From Pezicula radicicola (Eukaryota; Ascomycota; Leotiomycetes; Helotiales; Dermateaceae), in contig PDUO01000104.1 in NCBI GenBank assembly GCA_003008705.1, positions 1 through 64,000 on the forward strand: a DNA stretch of 64,000 nucleotides, read 5' to 3'. Positions within the stretch are counted from its first letter, which is position 1. Each line of letters opens with the position of its first letter. The translations under genes were made by a program, and so were the position numbers. Of the stretch, positions 33,005 to 43,730 are shown piece after piece. Under the pieces are notes generated by a model. It had not been told where the DNA came from, ran no database searches, and saw nothing but the letters and a program-made list of their open reading frames with translations.

Positions 33005-33395
33005 GATAGACTAAGAGCTGTAAGAGCTGTAGAGAGCTAGGAGAGCTTAGAGAGCTAGGCGAGTTATCTAATAGCTGTAACGGCTGTAAGGAATACCTGT
33101 GATAGGTGTAATGGCCGTGATGGCTGTGGGAGCTGTAGGACTGTAAGAGTTATGAGAGCTATGGAGAACTGGGAGAGCTGTGAGAATTGTAAATGGTAGC
33201 TGTGATAGCTGCAGAGCTGCAGAGCTGCAGAGCTGTAAGAGTTGTAAATGATAGCTGTGATAGCTGTGATAGCTGTAAGTAATGGCCGTGATGGCTACGA
33301 TGACTGTAATGGCTGTGAGAACTGTAAAGAACTGTAAGAACTATGGAGAGATGTGAGAAGTGTGGAGGGCTGTAAGAGCTGTGAGAGCTGTGAGA
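33005..33395. repeat. GCTGTGAGA-type minisatellite, about 390 bp
   Basis: A 9-base theme (AGCTGTGAGA, AGCTGTGATA, GGCTGTAAT, three exact copies of CAGAGCTG near 33215) recurs throughout. On the minus strand it translates into Ser/His-rich runs (SHSSHSSY) that are not real protein. It begins where a minus-strand coding tract (KNPTDGE) breaks off, suggesting expansion inside a former gene. Confidence 0.85.
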
Positions 33396-34319
33396 AGGAT
33401 ACTTCGCCATCCGTGGGATTTTTCAGCGCAGCTTCATCTTCCGCAAGCCTACTCAGCGTGTAATCCCACATAGAAACCACTTTTCTTAGTGTTTCCAAGT
33501 CGGTGTAAAAGTCATGCTTACGACGAGACTTGGTGATAATCTCCTGGTAGGTCATTGCGGTCTCCCGGTAATAGTATATCTCCTCCCGAAAGAGCTCGAG
33601 ATTATGGGACGCGACTGATTCGAAGGTTATATTGGCAGTGTATCTATACCCTAGGGGAACTGGTGGACGGCTAGAACTTCTTTTCTATCGCAGAAAGCCT
33701 CTATGATGCCAAACAAAATCGTTTTAACGCTATTATTCATGTGTTGTGATTGAGTTTCTTTTAAATGGAGGTTTGCTTTTATGGTTACCGTGCCTGACCA
33801 AATTCCCCTGAACGTGGAGTGAGAGAGGGGGGGGAGGGAGAGGGTGGTGAGGGAGATAAGGGAAAGAGTTGGAGGAATGATTCACCTCTCCTAGAGAGGC
33901 TGAAAACCCTAATTTAGATCGCTTTCTAAATGTAAGGACAATTGACTCAAGCAGCGCAAGAACAATAGCCTCACCGTCACAATTGATGTGGCAGACTGAA
34001 GGCGCCAGGGCTAACAAGGGTTTATTCCCGCCGTGTCTCGTCCGGAGATTCTTGTCGCATGCTTCTACTGTAGGGACGATAATGCGTTTGATGTAGTAAG
34101 GATACGATCTCGAACCCATAGCCAATATACCTCCTCCAACCATAATTCAACGTTCTGAATCTGCCTCAGCAACTGAAAGGTCTCTCTCTTGGAAGCTGCC
34201 CGTTCAAGCCTTGAGAGAATCCCACGGGCCAAGGATGAACTGCAAAAGGAGAGAAGACAAAAGTCAGCATGTGTGTGAAGCATCCTGGGAAGAAATGTCT
34301 CGTTCCCTTGACGTACCAC
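33396..34319 (-). pseudogene. Unidentified helical protein relic
   Basis: Minus-strand pieces, in order: LARGILSRLERAASKRETFQ and LLRQIQNVELWLEEVYWLW (34230-34080), VEACDKNLRTRHGGNKPLLA and AIVLALLESIVLTFRKRSKL (34055-33905), then FRLEIYYY-like and KHDFYTDLETLRKVVSMWDY ending KNPTDGE (33600-33400). The pieces are coherent, helical and in different frames, and a Pro/Ser-rich insert (LPHHPLPPPP) separates two of them. Introns may explain part of this. No family recognised; the minisatellite truncates the 3' end. Confidence 0.35.
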
Positions 34320-34765
34320 TGTGCCATCTGGTTCTATTTATGATATATGCTAATGCTATTCGTGGCCACTTCTAACTCAAGGACGTGGGCACTTTATTAT
34401 CCCTAATCAGAGCCTTCTGCTTTTCAGCGCTGTCGCAGACAATATACCCATTTGTGGGAGGGCTTCATTGAAACCCCCCGAATTGAGTTTCATTCCAGCA
34501 CCGCAAGAATCGTGCTTGTGAAGACGTTAGATAAACGGCTCAGGCTCACGTTGAGATATAGCTTCCATAAAGGTTCTATTCAGTCATAGACTCATGGACT
34601 TCGGTTTTGAATGGGGAGAAGGAAAGAGCAAGGGCAGCTTTCTTCACAAGGGATATGGACGAAGCCGGTATCGAGGGGAGGCATGTGGGATCAATCTGTT
34701 AGGTCTGCCTGCAGAGGTATTACCGTTAGCTAGGCAAAGCAAAAGAGACATAAATATTTTTGTTT

Positions 34766-35645
34766 CTAGGACGACTGACACCGTAATGACACCCACCATT
34801 TCCGTTGGACTCGAAGAAAGGCCGGCAGCGTGAAAGACGTACCGTACAACTTCTCTCCAGGCACCTTCATCCATCTGCTTGTCGTGTTCCGTACCACATC
34901 CCATTTGCCAACAACATCAGATATGGAGTACTGTAAATCCTCGGTATGTGCCATTTCGTCAATCTCGTCGTGAGGCGCCGTCTGCTCGATCTGAGCCTGC
35001 ATATAATGCCTCGGATTATATTACAGTCCAACCATGAGCATACGAATTGTGGCAGAGTTGACCAACCTTGAAGTCTCTTGGGATGTATCCTCAACCGACT
35101 GTTTAGCGCGGAGATATAGGCCGTAGATGAGACGTCCGGCCTGGCTGCAGAATGTTCACGGGTGATGGATGTAGCACGGGCGAGAAGAGATATGATCTTG
35201 TAGGTTGGGCTGGGTGAAGGATTGTGCCATCGCAATGATGGTGGAGTTGGCTAGAGAATGACCCTTTTACTGAGAAAGGATGAGGATGCAGATGTGGCAG
35301 AGACGTTGCCGCAGTGGGCTGCATTCGAGGATATAATTCGCATACGCTTTGGTGCTTGTTGCTGTCGTGTTTCTGCTAGTCATTCTCGCTGCTCCCCTCC
35401 CCCCTCTTAGCCCCTCTGAGCCTCCTCTGCGGCGACGATGTTGTCGCAAGGGTGCATTTCTGATGATGAGTGGGCCAATTGAGACTGAAGACAGTCCCTA
35501 TCCGGGGTTCTTTTAGAAGCCCAGGATGTGATGGCGAAAGGCGTGGCAGGAGGGCCTTGATACTGTTAGATTGACTATATGTCGCAGAGTGTGATGACGC
35601 CTTGGAGATATTGATTTGGGTCCAAACCCATCTGCCCGTCGTCAC
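34766..35645 (-). pseudogene. Unidentified minus-strand coding tracts
   Basis: Tracts read ISLLARATSITREHSAARPD and SALNSRLRIHPKRLQ (35235-35060), then, after a GTTGGT..GCAG stretch that could be an intron but leaves the phase wrong, QTAPHDEIDEMAHTEDLQYS and DVVGKWDVVRNTTSRW (34990-34860). The upstream tract 35645-35376 is Ser/Arg-rich. It may be a regulatory protein, but I see no DNA-binding domain and do not name it. Confidence 0.3.
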
Positions 35646-35825
35646 TCTGTGCTGCTTGCAGTCGCTCTACAGTGCCGTCGTCGCTCTGCTACTGTTGTCG
35701 CCGTTCTGTGCTATTGCTGTCGCTCTTTTCCCTGCAGTACCTATTGTTATTCCGTGCTGCCGCTGTCGCTCTACTACTGTCGTTGCCGTTCTGTGCTGTC
35801 GTCGTCGTACCGGCCGCCTTGTCGC
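35640..35825. repeat. TCGCTCTnCTACTGT repeat, about 185 bp
   Basis: A unit resembling GTCGCTCTGCTACTGTTGTC ... GCCGTTCTGTGCT occurs twice about 85 bp apart, with shorter partial copies between. It gives long open frames on both strands by composition alone. Confidence 0.6.
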
Positions 35826-36549
35826 GCTGTGTTGCCCATCGTACGAAAGTACTGTACTATACTCTGCCTCTGCCCACCGCCTTCGGGACGCACCTGTGAC
35901 AAGCGGTCTAGGAATATTTTGCTTGGCAGAAAACAAGGCGGTGTGGAAAAACTCCGTTCTTCGTGGCGTGGACAAGTCACACAACCAGGCGAAAAGAGAC
36001 AGGTCCTGATGTGCAGACAAGCCGCAACAGCAGTTTGAGGCCCTGGTGTGGAGACAAGCCACGACAACAGGAAAAAAGAGACAGGTTGTTGTCTGCAGAT
36101 CGGGTTGACCATCAGCTAGGATCATACAGACCAACTTGCCAGCAAGATTGAAGCAATGGAGAACCAGAGCTGGATCGAGACTAACAAGATGTTCGACCAA
36201 GCTTAGCAAGAAATTTAGGGCTCTGAGGCACTACGACACATCTGCACAAGACAAGGTCTTCAGCCATGGTATAGGAAGAGACGTTAATGAGAAGAGCCAC
36301 ATATCCCGAAGGACACTAAATTTGAGAGCTAAGACTTGCGCCTTAATCTCCAAGACCGGCACAAAGCGCCGATGTGTCACAAGGAGACACAAGAGAATCC
36401 CGAAGGATGTAATATGTTCAAAGAGTCCTAGAGGACGTCTAAGGGGTATACAAAGCTCCCGCTGGAAAAAGCTCTAGAGCTATTGCGGCAACAATCGGTT
36501 GTTGCTATTCAAGGTTAGGTTGGTACATGCAGTGCCGTGCACCCGCAAT
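35826..36549 (+). other. Decayed coding tract, unidentified
   Basis: On the plus strand from about 36150 to 36510 one frame, with several TAG/TAA codons, reads NQSWIETNKMFDQA, ALRHICTRQGLQPWYRKRR, LRLNLQDRHKAPMCHKETQE and LPLEKALELLRQQSVVAIQG. The density of TAG suggests RIP. I cannot name the family. The minus strand over 36000-36060 has a tandem of similar GACAAGCC(G/A)C phrases. Confidence 0.3.
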
Positions 36550-38520
36550 TGTCGGCAATGACAAAGTCGTCAACGACCGATGGTATTGAACGGTTATCGA
36601 ACAGATCGGAGATGGAGTTAGAGAAGATAAAGCGTACTCCTAGGGCTTCTCTACGTTGTAGGAAGCATAAGGTCAAATGTAATCTGTGAGCAGCTCGGCT
36701 TTCCCCGCATATGGACATACTCTTTATAGGGATTTGCTAATTTGGAATCGTTCTCCAGCGACGGGTCCGGCCCCCTTGCAACACCTCCTTGCCAGAGGTG
36801 TACTTGAGCAGGCGCAGATTGTGTGATGGTATCATCTAGACGCGGTGGCCGTCGAGACCGTGCACATCTGACTGATCCGGCTTTAACAGGGTCACCATCT
36901 TGCGCAAATGATACTACAACACCCTATAGTTCAAGTAGAAGTCAATCTAGTAGATCAAATACCAATATCTCACCTTTGCCTATAAGCTTTAAAGGACTAG
37001 CAAGCAATATTGAGGACATAAATTCACAGAGAAACAGTTTTACGTCGACAGCTATCAATGATACCTTTACTTCCACTAACTTATATAATACCTCCGATGC
37101 CCTAACCTTTCTTAGCCACGTAGTAGACAACCTAAATTAAATTCCTAAAGGTAGTATTTCTCAGAATACACCTAGCTATATCGGAATCCTTACAGACAAA
37201 TTCGGAGTCAATAAATCTAATCTTCTCCAATATCATTTTATTGCTGTTAGTGTTTTGACCCCAATAGAGGTAGCCGATTTAATTCAGAGGTAAGATATTC
37301 TCACACAACAAAACAAATACTACAGCGTTCTAACCAAAAACCACCATATTTGCTACATTATACCACCCGTACTATCCAATCACCTCTAGAAGAGTTTTAC
37401 AGCGGCACTTTCTGAACGAAACAGCTCGTAGCTAGCCACACCTTCGTACAGCTATTATAACCATTACGCTGAGAGATTTACTTGGGGGCGATCAACAACT
37501 TTGGCGTGTTTGCGGTACATGAATGAGCTTATCCTAGAAATCACAGCCGGAAAGAGGTGCAGAGTGGAAGCTGTTGAAGCGTTACTTCTTTTAGCTGAGT
37601 GGGAGCCACAAAGCTCAGCGTCCAGTTCGACAAAAATTGGATGTGGAGACGAAGACAATGCCGCATGGATGCACATTGGGCTAGCAATCTGGTTAGGCTT
37701 TCTGCTCCGACTTAATCGAGGTTATTCTAAGGAAGGCAATGAGGATCGACTAGACAGCTCACATCGCGAACGGTTAGCTTGGATCGGTAGGTCGAAGTAC
37801 TAAAATTGTCTTCTTAGGGCTTGCTGATCTTTACAGCCTGTTATCTTGCTGACCGCTAGATTTCCGTAAGGGTCGGAAGAGCCTTTGAGGCTCGTGGTGC
37901 AGTGCCAGCGGCTATGTCCAAAGGCTATAGCTTCCCGTCTCTGCTGCCACAAGATTCTAAGGATGATAAGCACGCTAGTGTATTCCAAGCTAGGTTGGAG
38001 CTGACACAGATCTTTAGCAACGTATACGACGTGTTGTACTTAGGCATGGGCAGCACAGTGAAAATGATGTTAACTGGGAATTATATGAAGTACATCGATG
38101 ATTTCCGCGCCTCGATAAACGTCTAGAAGAGCGTCTGGGGGAGTTTGACATGTACGTATAACTTTCCACCATCTATGTTATAAATTTACTAAATTTCAAA
38201 ACAGGCTCCACGAAGGTCAAGGTGCCTTTACAGCTATCCTACGAGTATCTAAGGCTATATACAAATGGATATGCTTTCCAAGCCACCAGTATCCGTTCGC
38301 TGTCGTATGCAGAACAGGCTTGCATAGCGATGGAGATATCGGGAGGGACGACATGGGGTTACTTCCTGATACAAGATTCATCCACGAGTCTGTGGACGCC
38401 ACAAAATCTTTACTTACGATTGTCAATAACTATATACTTCAAAACGCCAGTTTGTGCTACTTTCCAATCAGGTTTCCTCTGTGGGTTGTCCTATTTAAGT
38501 TATGTTTATAATTCTTTCTA
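36550..38520 (+). pseudogene. Zn2Cys6 fungal transcription factor, dead
   Basis: Near 36630 KRTPRASLRCRKHKVKC matches the first half of a Zn(II)2Cys6 cluster, with the first Cys replaced by Ser. After a stretch that behaves like an intron, PCQRCT, stop (TGA, from CGA), AGADCVMVSSRRGGRRDRA gives the second half and linker. The fungal regulatory domain follows from 37500: VEAVEALLLLAEWEPQ, WMHIGLAIWLGFLLRLNRGY, then FPSLLPQDSKDDKHASVFQA, LELTQIFSNVYDVLY, KYIDDFRASI, SYEYLRLYTNGYAFQA and RFIHESVDATKSLLTIVNNY. Several TAG/TAA stops and frameshifts interrupt it. The arrangement resembles the acriflavine-sensitivity (acr-2) type of fungal regulators. Confidence 0.7.
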
Positions 38521-39737
38521 CTCAAACTGACAATGATCAGCTATTGTGTTAATTCCGCGGTTTTTGTTTATAAGGTTAGTTGTGAATATTCCGTTATGCT
38601 CCTTTACTAACCGAGGAGCCAAAAAGGCATGGTCGCTTAAAATATTGTCAGGTCCTGAGAAAAAGAGTGTATGATGTTTGATTTCTGATACCATACATCG
38701 ACTCCAAAAAGATAGCACCCGACCATCGGATTTAGGTGTACGGTATGCTCGATTACTCGAGCTTCTATAGCAGCGGACAGACGATGACAAGTTTCCTGAT
38801 AGACAAGGCCCATTAGTTACTAACGATGATCCTCTAAGTTAGACACCTCCACCTTAACAGCCATCGGACTTCGCTTAAGAAGAATTCTCCTGGCTGGATT
38901 TGCAAGTAGTCGGCGACTTGTTATCCGGATATTCAAGGCCAGAAGCTGATACTGGGCTGGGGAGCATGCAGCAGTTTATGGAATCGTCGCGGCGTGGCAG
39001 TACGTCATAGAATGATATAGGATGGTCGGTAGAAAATAACCCGAGCCGCTCCTTCTAGTCCGTGTCTATAAATTTACTGGTAAAGGAGATCTACACTTAT
39101 ACTTTATCTCATCATCGGACCTACGCATAGTAATTTATTTTTCATAAGGGTTGCGAAATTGTGTAATTGACGACCTGTATAGTAGAGATAGCAAGTAATA
39201 GAGCAGAATTAGGCTTCGCCAAGATGCAGCTTACAACAAGATCACCTTTTCTATTGCTAAGTTTACTATTTTTTAGTCGTTGGCGGTTTAGGATATTACA
39301 GCTATAAACACCTATATAGAGTATTGTCAAGATATACAACAATACTTCTCAAGAGTAGACCGCAGTAACACGTGACTTATACTATAGTCATACCAAGGAG
39401 GTTGAAACAGTTTAACGTATTCTAATAATTCTTTAGGGCGGCGGGGAGTTTCTTATCGGTTACTATTCAGTTACCGATTTATCGCCGATTTGTCGCCGAT
39501 CAGTTTCCGACATGCAAGGGGTATTATAGCCTCGCTTAAGGGCCTCTTACGTCGCTTCCTGGCGAACCCCTTTTCCACCCACCGTTGTAGCTAGAGTGAG
39601 TGGTCTTCGTGGTATTTAAGATCGCCATTCTCGCCTATGTGGTTCAAAATGCCTTCTTTTTAAGAAATTCTTCATCTGCTCCGCATCCCTTGAATACTTA
39701 GTTCTCTCATCAACATCTCTTACACGTATTCTTCAGC
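38521..39737. other. Gap with one short minus-strand tract
   Basis: A minus-strand tract at 38790-38518 (SEIKHHTLFFSGPDNILSDH) is open but unassigned. 39000-39400 is AT-rich without genes. Near 39440-39510 short repeats of ATCGCCGATTTGTCGCCGAT/ACCGATTT occur, possibly the scar of an element. It probably also holds the promoter of the SDR gene. Confidence 0.3.
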
Positions 39738-40702
39738 ATGTCTGCAGAATCATAGCATTCTAGCTAGGTGCACCCAAAAAACACTTTAATTATTATTATC
39801 TGTGCAGGTATCCCGACGTCTTCCTTCTATGTCTGACCTGTCTTCTTTAAAGTTACAATACTGACCGCTCCCTTCTCCCTTTAGGCTCAGGAATCGGGAT
39901 GGCTATAGCACTTCTTGCAGCAACGCACGGCTACCGAATCGCTGGCTGGGACATCTCAGAGCAAGGTATCCTAAAGACGAAAGAGCTGGCTGGCCCCCTG
40001 GGTACACAGATCCATCCGATAGTTTGTGACGTCGCTAGTGAGAGCGCAGTTAAGATGGCCATGGAACAGACCATTCGCATAGGGAAGCCTCACTTGCTCG
40101 TCAACAATGCTGGGCCTGTCGCTATTGGCAGTAGTACAGGCTTTATAGATATAACTACCGCAGCGAACGGTATAATTTACTATGTTACAACCACTTTTCT
40201 CAATACGGAGCCCGCAGAAGGCGCCAGTATTGTTAATATTGCGTCTATAGTAGGGCCAATTTTTGGTAGTGGTATGTAAGCCCTTCTACGTAATTGAGTC
40301 TTGCATTAAAACCATTTCTTCTTCTCTAGGTGGTAGTTGGTACTCGACAGCAAAAGCTAGCATTGCTGGCTTCACTAAAAATTTAGCTATTGAACTCAAG
40401 AGGCGTACACGAGTCAACACTGTTGCGCCGGGTGGCCGTACATCTTTCTATGCCTCTCCTCTTTCTAATTTTTTCGCTCTTCTTGCCTACAGCTAAAGCA
40501 TGGTCTAGCCATCCGCACGCCCCGCAATGCCGACTTTATCGAACGCGGTGTCTTTGCAAAAACCCCTGAGTGGAATCCAAGCGGTCGCCCTGGAAAACCA
40601 GAGGAGCTAGCCAATGGGATCAAGTTCCTGCTCTCTCCAGCTGCGAGTTATGTGAATGGGCATATGCTATTTATTGATGGAGGGCTGAGTGTGGCTGAAT
40701 AA
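39738..40702 (+). pseudogene. Short-chain dehydrogenase/reductase, near-intact
   Basis: The likely start MSAES at 39738 is followed at once by TAG. After an intron-like stretch ending CCCTTTAG the body is clean: SGIGMAIALLAATHGYRIAGWD (Rossmann glycine motif at its start), VCDVASESAV, LLVNNAGPVAIGSS, ASIVNIASIVGPIFGSG. An intron (GTATGT..TCTCTAG) joins GSWYSTAKASIAGFTKNLAI with the catalytic Y-x-x-x-K. VNTVAPG and a third intron (GTGGCC..CCTACAG) follow, then GRPGKPEELANGIKFLLSP and INGGL-type end GHMLFIDGGLSVAE. Catalytic Asn, Ser, Tyr and Lys are all present, so only the 5' end is damaged. Substrate unknown. It is convergent with the cyclase relic. Confidence 0.7.
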
Positions 40703-40868
40703 ATTCATCTACGATTGAGGCGACTGGGAAAGAAAGACACAATCCTAGTCGAGTTTTCAGTGTTTTATTCAGACAACTTGGTATGCTATTGTAACCGTAA
40801 CCAGAATTTTGCCTAAGTAACCTCAAGCACACTTATTCTGAGAAGCTGCTATAATTTACTAAAACACA

Positions 40869-41900
40869 TCACATGTATACCAATGCATTCGCAGTGCTTG
40901 CAACGCCGCCGTTCATGTGTAGGGGCACCGAAGCGAGGAAAAAGGAGTATCAGCCGCTCTCCTCGCACGTCTGTGCCAGCTCTTCTGTATTCCACAGCTC
41001 GCCAATCAGGCAGCCTAGCAAGCTTAAGAGATGTTCGTGAAGCAATCCAAAACCTCCCTCAGGTGGTGGAGTGCACTCGAATGCGACTTGGTCACCCGCG
41101 ACGGCTGCGATCTAATTGTCCCAAAGCCAGGAGACGAGAGCACGCTCCTGCGCAAGGCTAATAAATGAGTGCTTTCCTGGAGCGTTTCGAATGCAGAGTT
41201 CTGTGTGTCGTTCTGAGGATTGAGTGTCTATATACCACGCAAGCCAGCCTGTTCGGAATATTAATATTTCCCCCGGACGGACACTAGTATACTGAAATAC
41301 CAGGATCTCAAGTATTTCTCGAAGCGTGATCGAGCGGCCGGAGTTAGGGTTGATAGTTTCTCCTCTATGGGTTGCCCAGGAGAAGAAATCGATAAGGATG
41401 CCGCCTTTCTTAACCCAGGCTTGAAAAAGAATTTCTCAGCTTTGATATAATGTGGCATAATAAGGAAGTCATATACCATTCATCCCAAGGACATCACCTA
41501 AGGAAAAGTCGCCAGATCGGTAACCATTATAGTACTACTCTATCGACCGAATGCTAAAGTGTCGAAACCTATCCTATTGGCTTGTACTCTGTGTGTTGAA
41601 ATCTAGGGTATCTTCACAAGCAAAAGAGTCGACTTGCTTAATGGTGTGTACGGGAGCGGCGGGGCCGCCGAATGCAAAGATGTTATGGGCGAAGAAGTCG
41701 ACGGGTAAGCTGGATATATGACATTCAGCAGGCTGTTTAAAGACAGCAGCATCGACTAGATGTATTACTCACTCAAGGGAAATCGACCGCCCTGCCCTGA
41801 ACTCTTTAGCTGCTTGCCGCTTCCGTTCTAGAGTCAGAAAATTAAGCTAAGAGATATCGGGTCTAGAGCTACCAGGGAAAGGATCGTGGCAGCGCTTAGC
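40869..41900 (-). pseudogene. Cyclase-family (kynurenine-formamidase-like) protein, dead
   Basis: Minus-strand order: DIS, stop, LNFLTLERKRQAAKEFRAG (about 41860), DFFAHNIFAFGG and VDSFACEDTLDFNTQSTSQ, stop, DRFRHFSIR (41700-41530; the family has a Trp then H-x-x-x-D-type metal site here). Then GGILIDFFSWATHRGETINP, LREILEILVFQYTSVRPGE, LIFRTGW and a C-terminal part: ALVSWLWDN, stop, IAAVAGDQVAFECTPPPEGG, FGLLHEHLLSLLGCLIGELW, VPLHMNGGVASTANA, ending at 40869. This matches fungal putative cyclases closely. At least four in-frame stops, mostly TAG, and introns make it inactive. Confidence 0.7.
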
Positions 41901-43730
41901 TCGCCCTTTTAGTATAATGTGAATCAGGCTGTAGGGGAGACAAAGAGAAGCTTACACAGCTGGATCTCTAACGAGGTGGGTTAGAAGGGAGAGTAGATAC
42001 ATTATAGTTCAGCTCAGCGCCTCTCGGAGTATAGCGGCGGCAAGGGAGTACTTGCATGTAAGACAGGCTGCGCGTGTAGAGTCATCGTCAAGCAGAGCAT
42101 GTTTATGCACTAGGTTGACTCCGAGCATCCGATCCAGCTAGTGTGAGGTAGATTCGAGGTGAGACAGAGTCAGGGGATTATGCCAAAGCTTAGCTTGCCT
42201 CCTTCTCGGGCATAGCAGTGATCTGGTGAAACAGGAGGAGGAAGGATTTGCAGAGGGGGCTCAGGCCCGGTCTTGTTGTTCTGCATAAGGTAAGTGATGC
42301 TATCAGGGCCTTGCAGCTGCGGTGGATCTCCCTGCACGAGAAGGACAGCATTAACGCCGAGGCGTTTTTGACGGTGAGGACGTCCGGGAGCATGGCATGG
42401 CAGGAGTGTACGGTGGGCTACAGAGCGGTTCTGCAAGGGCAGGGCGAGAAGCCCACATGAACCCTTTGATTTCCCCCTCTGCCATCATTTTCCAGCCCAG
42501 TTTTACAGCCAGCAGCAAGCAGAGAATTTCTTGAATACTCCCAATCATTTCCACGCGCTCGAAATATCAAATTTTATCCCCATCTCTTATACTTACGTGC
42601 CAACTGCTCCACGCTCCAAGAGCACAGCAACTCGCCACAAACCTGCTCCGAAGCAATCCAGCATCCTCGACAGGCTCCAGCGCAGCAAGCTAAGCGAGGC
42701 AGCACTCAGCATGGCCCGACTAGCAGCAGCTGATGATAGTGGAGGGGACGAGCTTAGAATCCGAGGTAAGCTCTGAGATCGAGATGTTTGGCTGGTATAA
42801 CCTGTAGTAAGTAGGGACCGGCACGGTCTACGATGGCAATGACAACGACGACGACTGCGACCTTCCCTCCATCGAATAACTGTTATATACCACGCTACAG
42901 AAGGAGGGCTTTGCAACGGAGGATTAGCGTCCGAAAAACTCAGCCTTCGAAGTTGGGGATGCGGCTGCAGAGAGAGGCGGCTCTCTTAATGATAACGGGT
43001 TAGCACTAAACGATAACTCAGGCGGCAGTCTAGGTGAGCACGCTCACTACACTCTGTCGTGGAAATAGACGACCAGTTTTTCTAACAGCGTAGAAGATCT
43101 AATTGTGCTGCTAGGGTGGTTCTCGTCCCGAAAGAGTAGTAGCAGACGAGGGTCTTCTCGATAGCACAGAGACTGCCACCGACTCGACAACTCCGGCCCC
43201 TCATTTCTATCCCGATAGGTGGCAGGATATTGATAACTTTCCTGAAACTGCACAGCGCTTGCAGCTTGCCGAACAAGAACCTTCGACGTCCGATCCCATG
43301 CACCCTCGTACTTCTTCCTCTTCCCGTGCCTCGAGCGAGCTATTGCACGACCACATTCTGCTCGTCCTCGCAGTCAACCCCCAGATCATCTTCCTACGGA
43401 TCGAAGTGCTGTAGACGAACATGAGCTGGTTCGCTCTGCACGGAATTCCGATATCTTTAAGGAGGACAGACAGATAGGCAGGAGGAAGAGCAAGGGGATG
43501 AGGACTACGACCACGACAATGAGAGCGGTAGGCAACCGCAGTAAGAGGTGAAAGAAGATGTGGCAGCGGCGCTGATGACCGGAAAGATTGGGGATACCTA
43601 TCTATCCAGCAAGAAGGATGAAAGCTCAGGGCTTGCCTGCCACGATCCATCTCCAGAGCCAAGTCAAGACAAGTTGGGGAGCCATGGCGATAGTTGCAGC
43701 GACAACAGTTAACCACCGCAAGGCAAGCAG
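41901..43730. other. Low-information tract with plus-strand relics
   Basis: Plus-strand frames with stops read VVLHKVSDAIRALQLRWISL (42275), KQSSILDRLQRSKLSEAALS (42655) and, from 42825, YDGNDNDDDCDLPSIE, stop, LLYTTLQKEGFATED and GDAAAERGGSLNDNGLALND (to 43035). Later frames (43170-43330) are Pro/Ser-rich. This looks like one decayed gene with an acidic disordered C-terminus, but I recognise no domain. Nothing else was found. Confidence 0.25.

Noticed and set aside
33159..33410. Ser/His-rich open frame on the minus strand
   Set aside because: It is the translation of a minisatellite, with no start context or neighbours.
35667..36209. 180-codon open frame on the minus strand and overlapping frames of 135-140 codons on the plus strand
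   Set aside because: All arise from the repeat at 35640-35825 and its GC-rich flank. They overlap on both strands and have no coherent composition.
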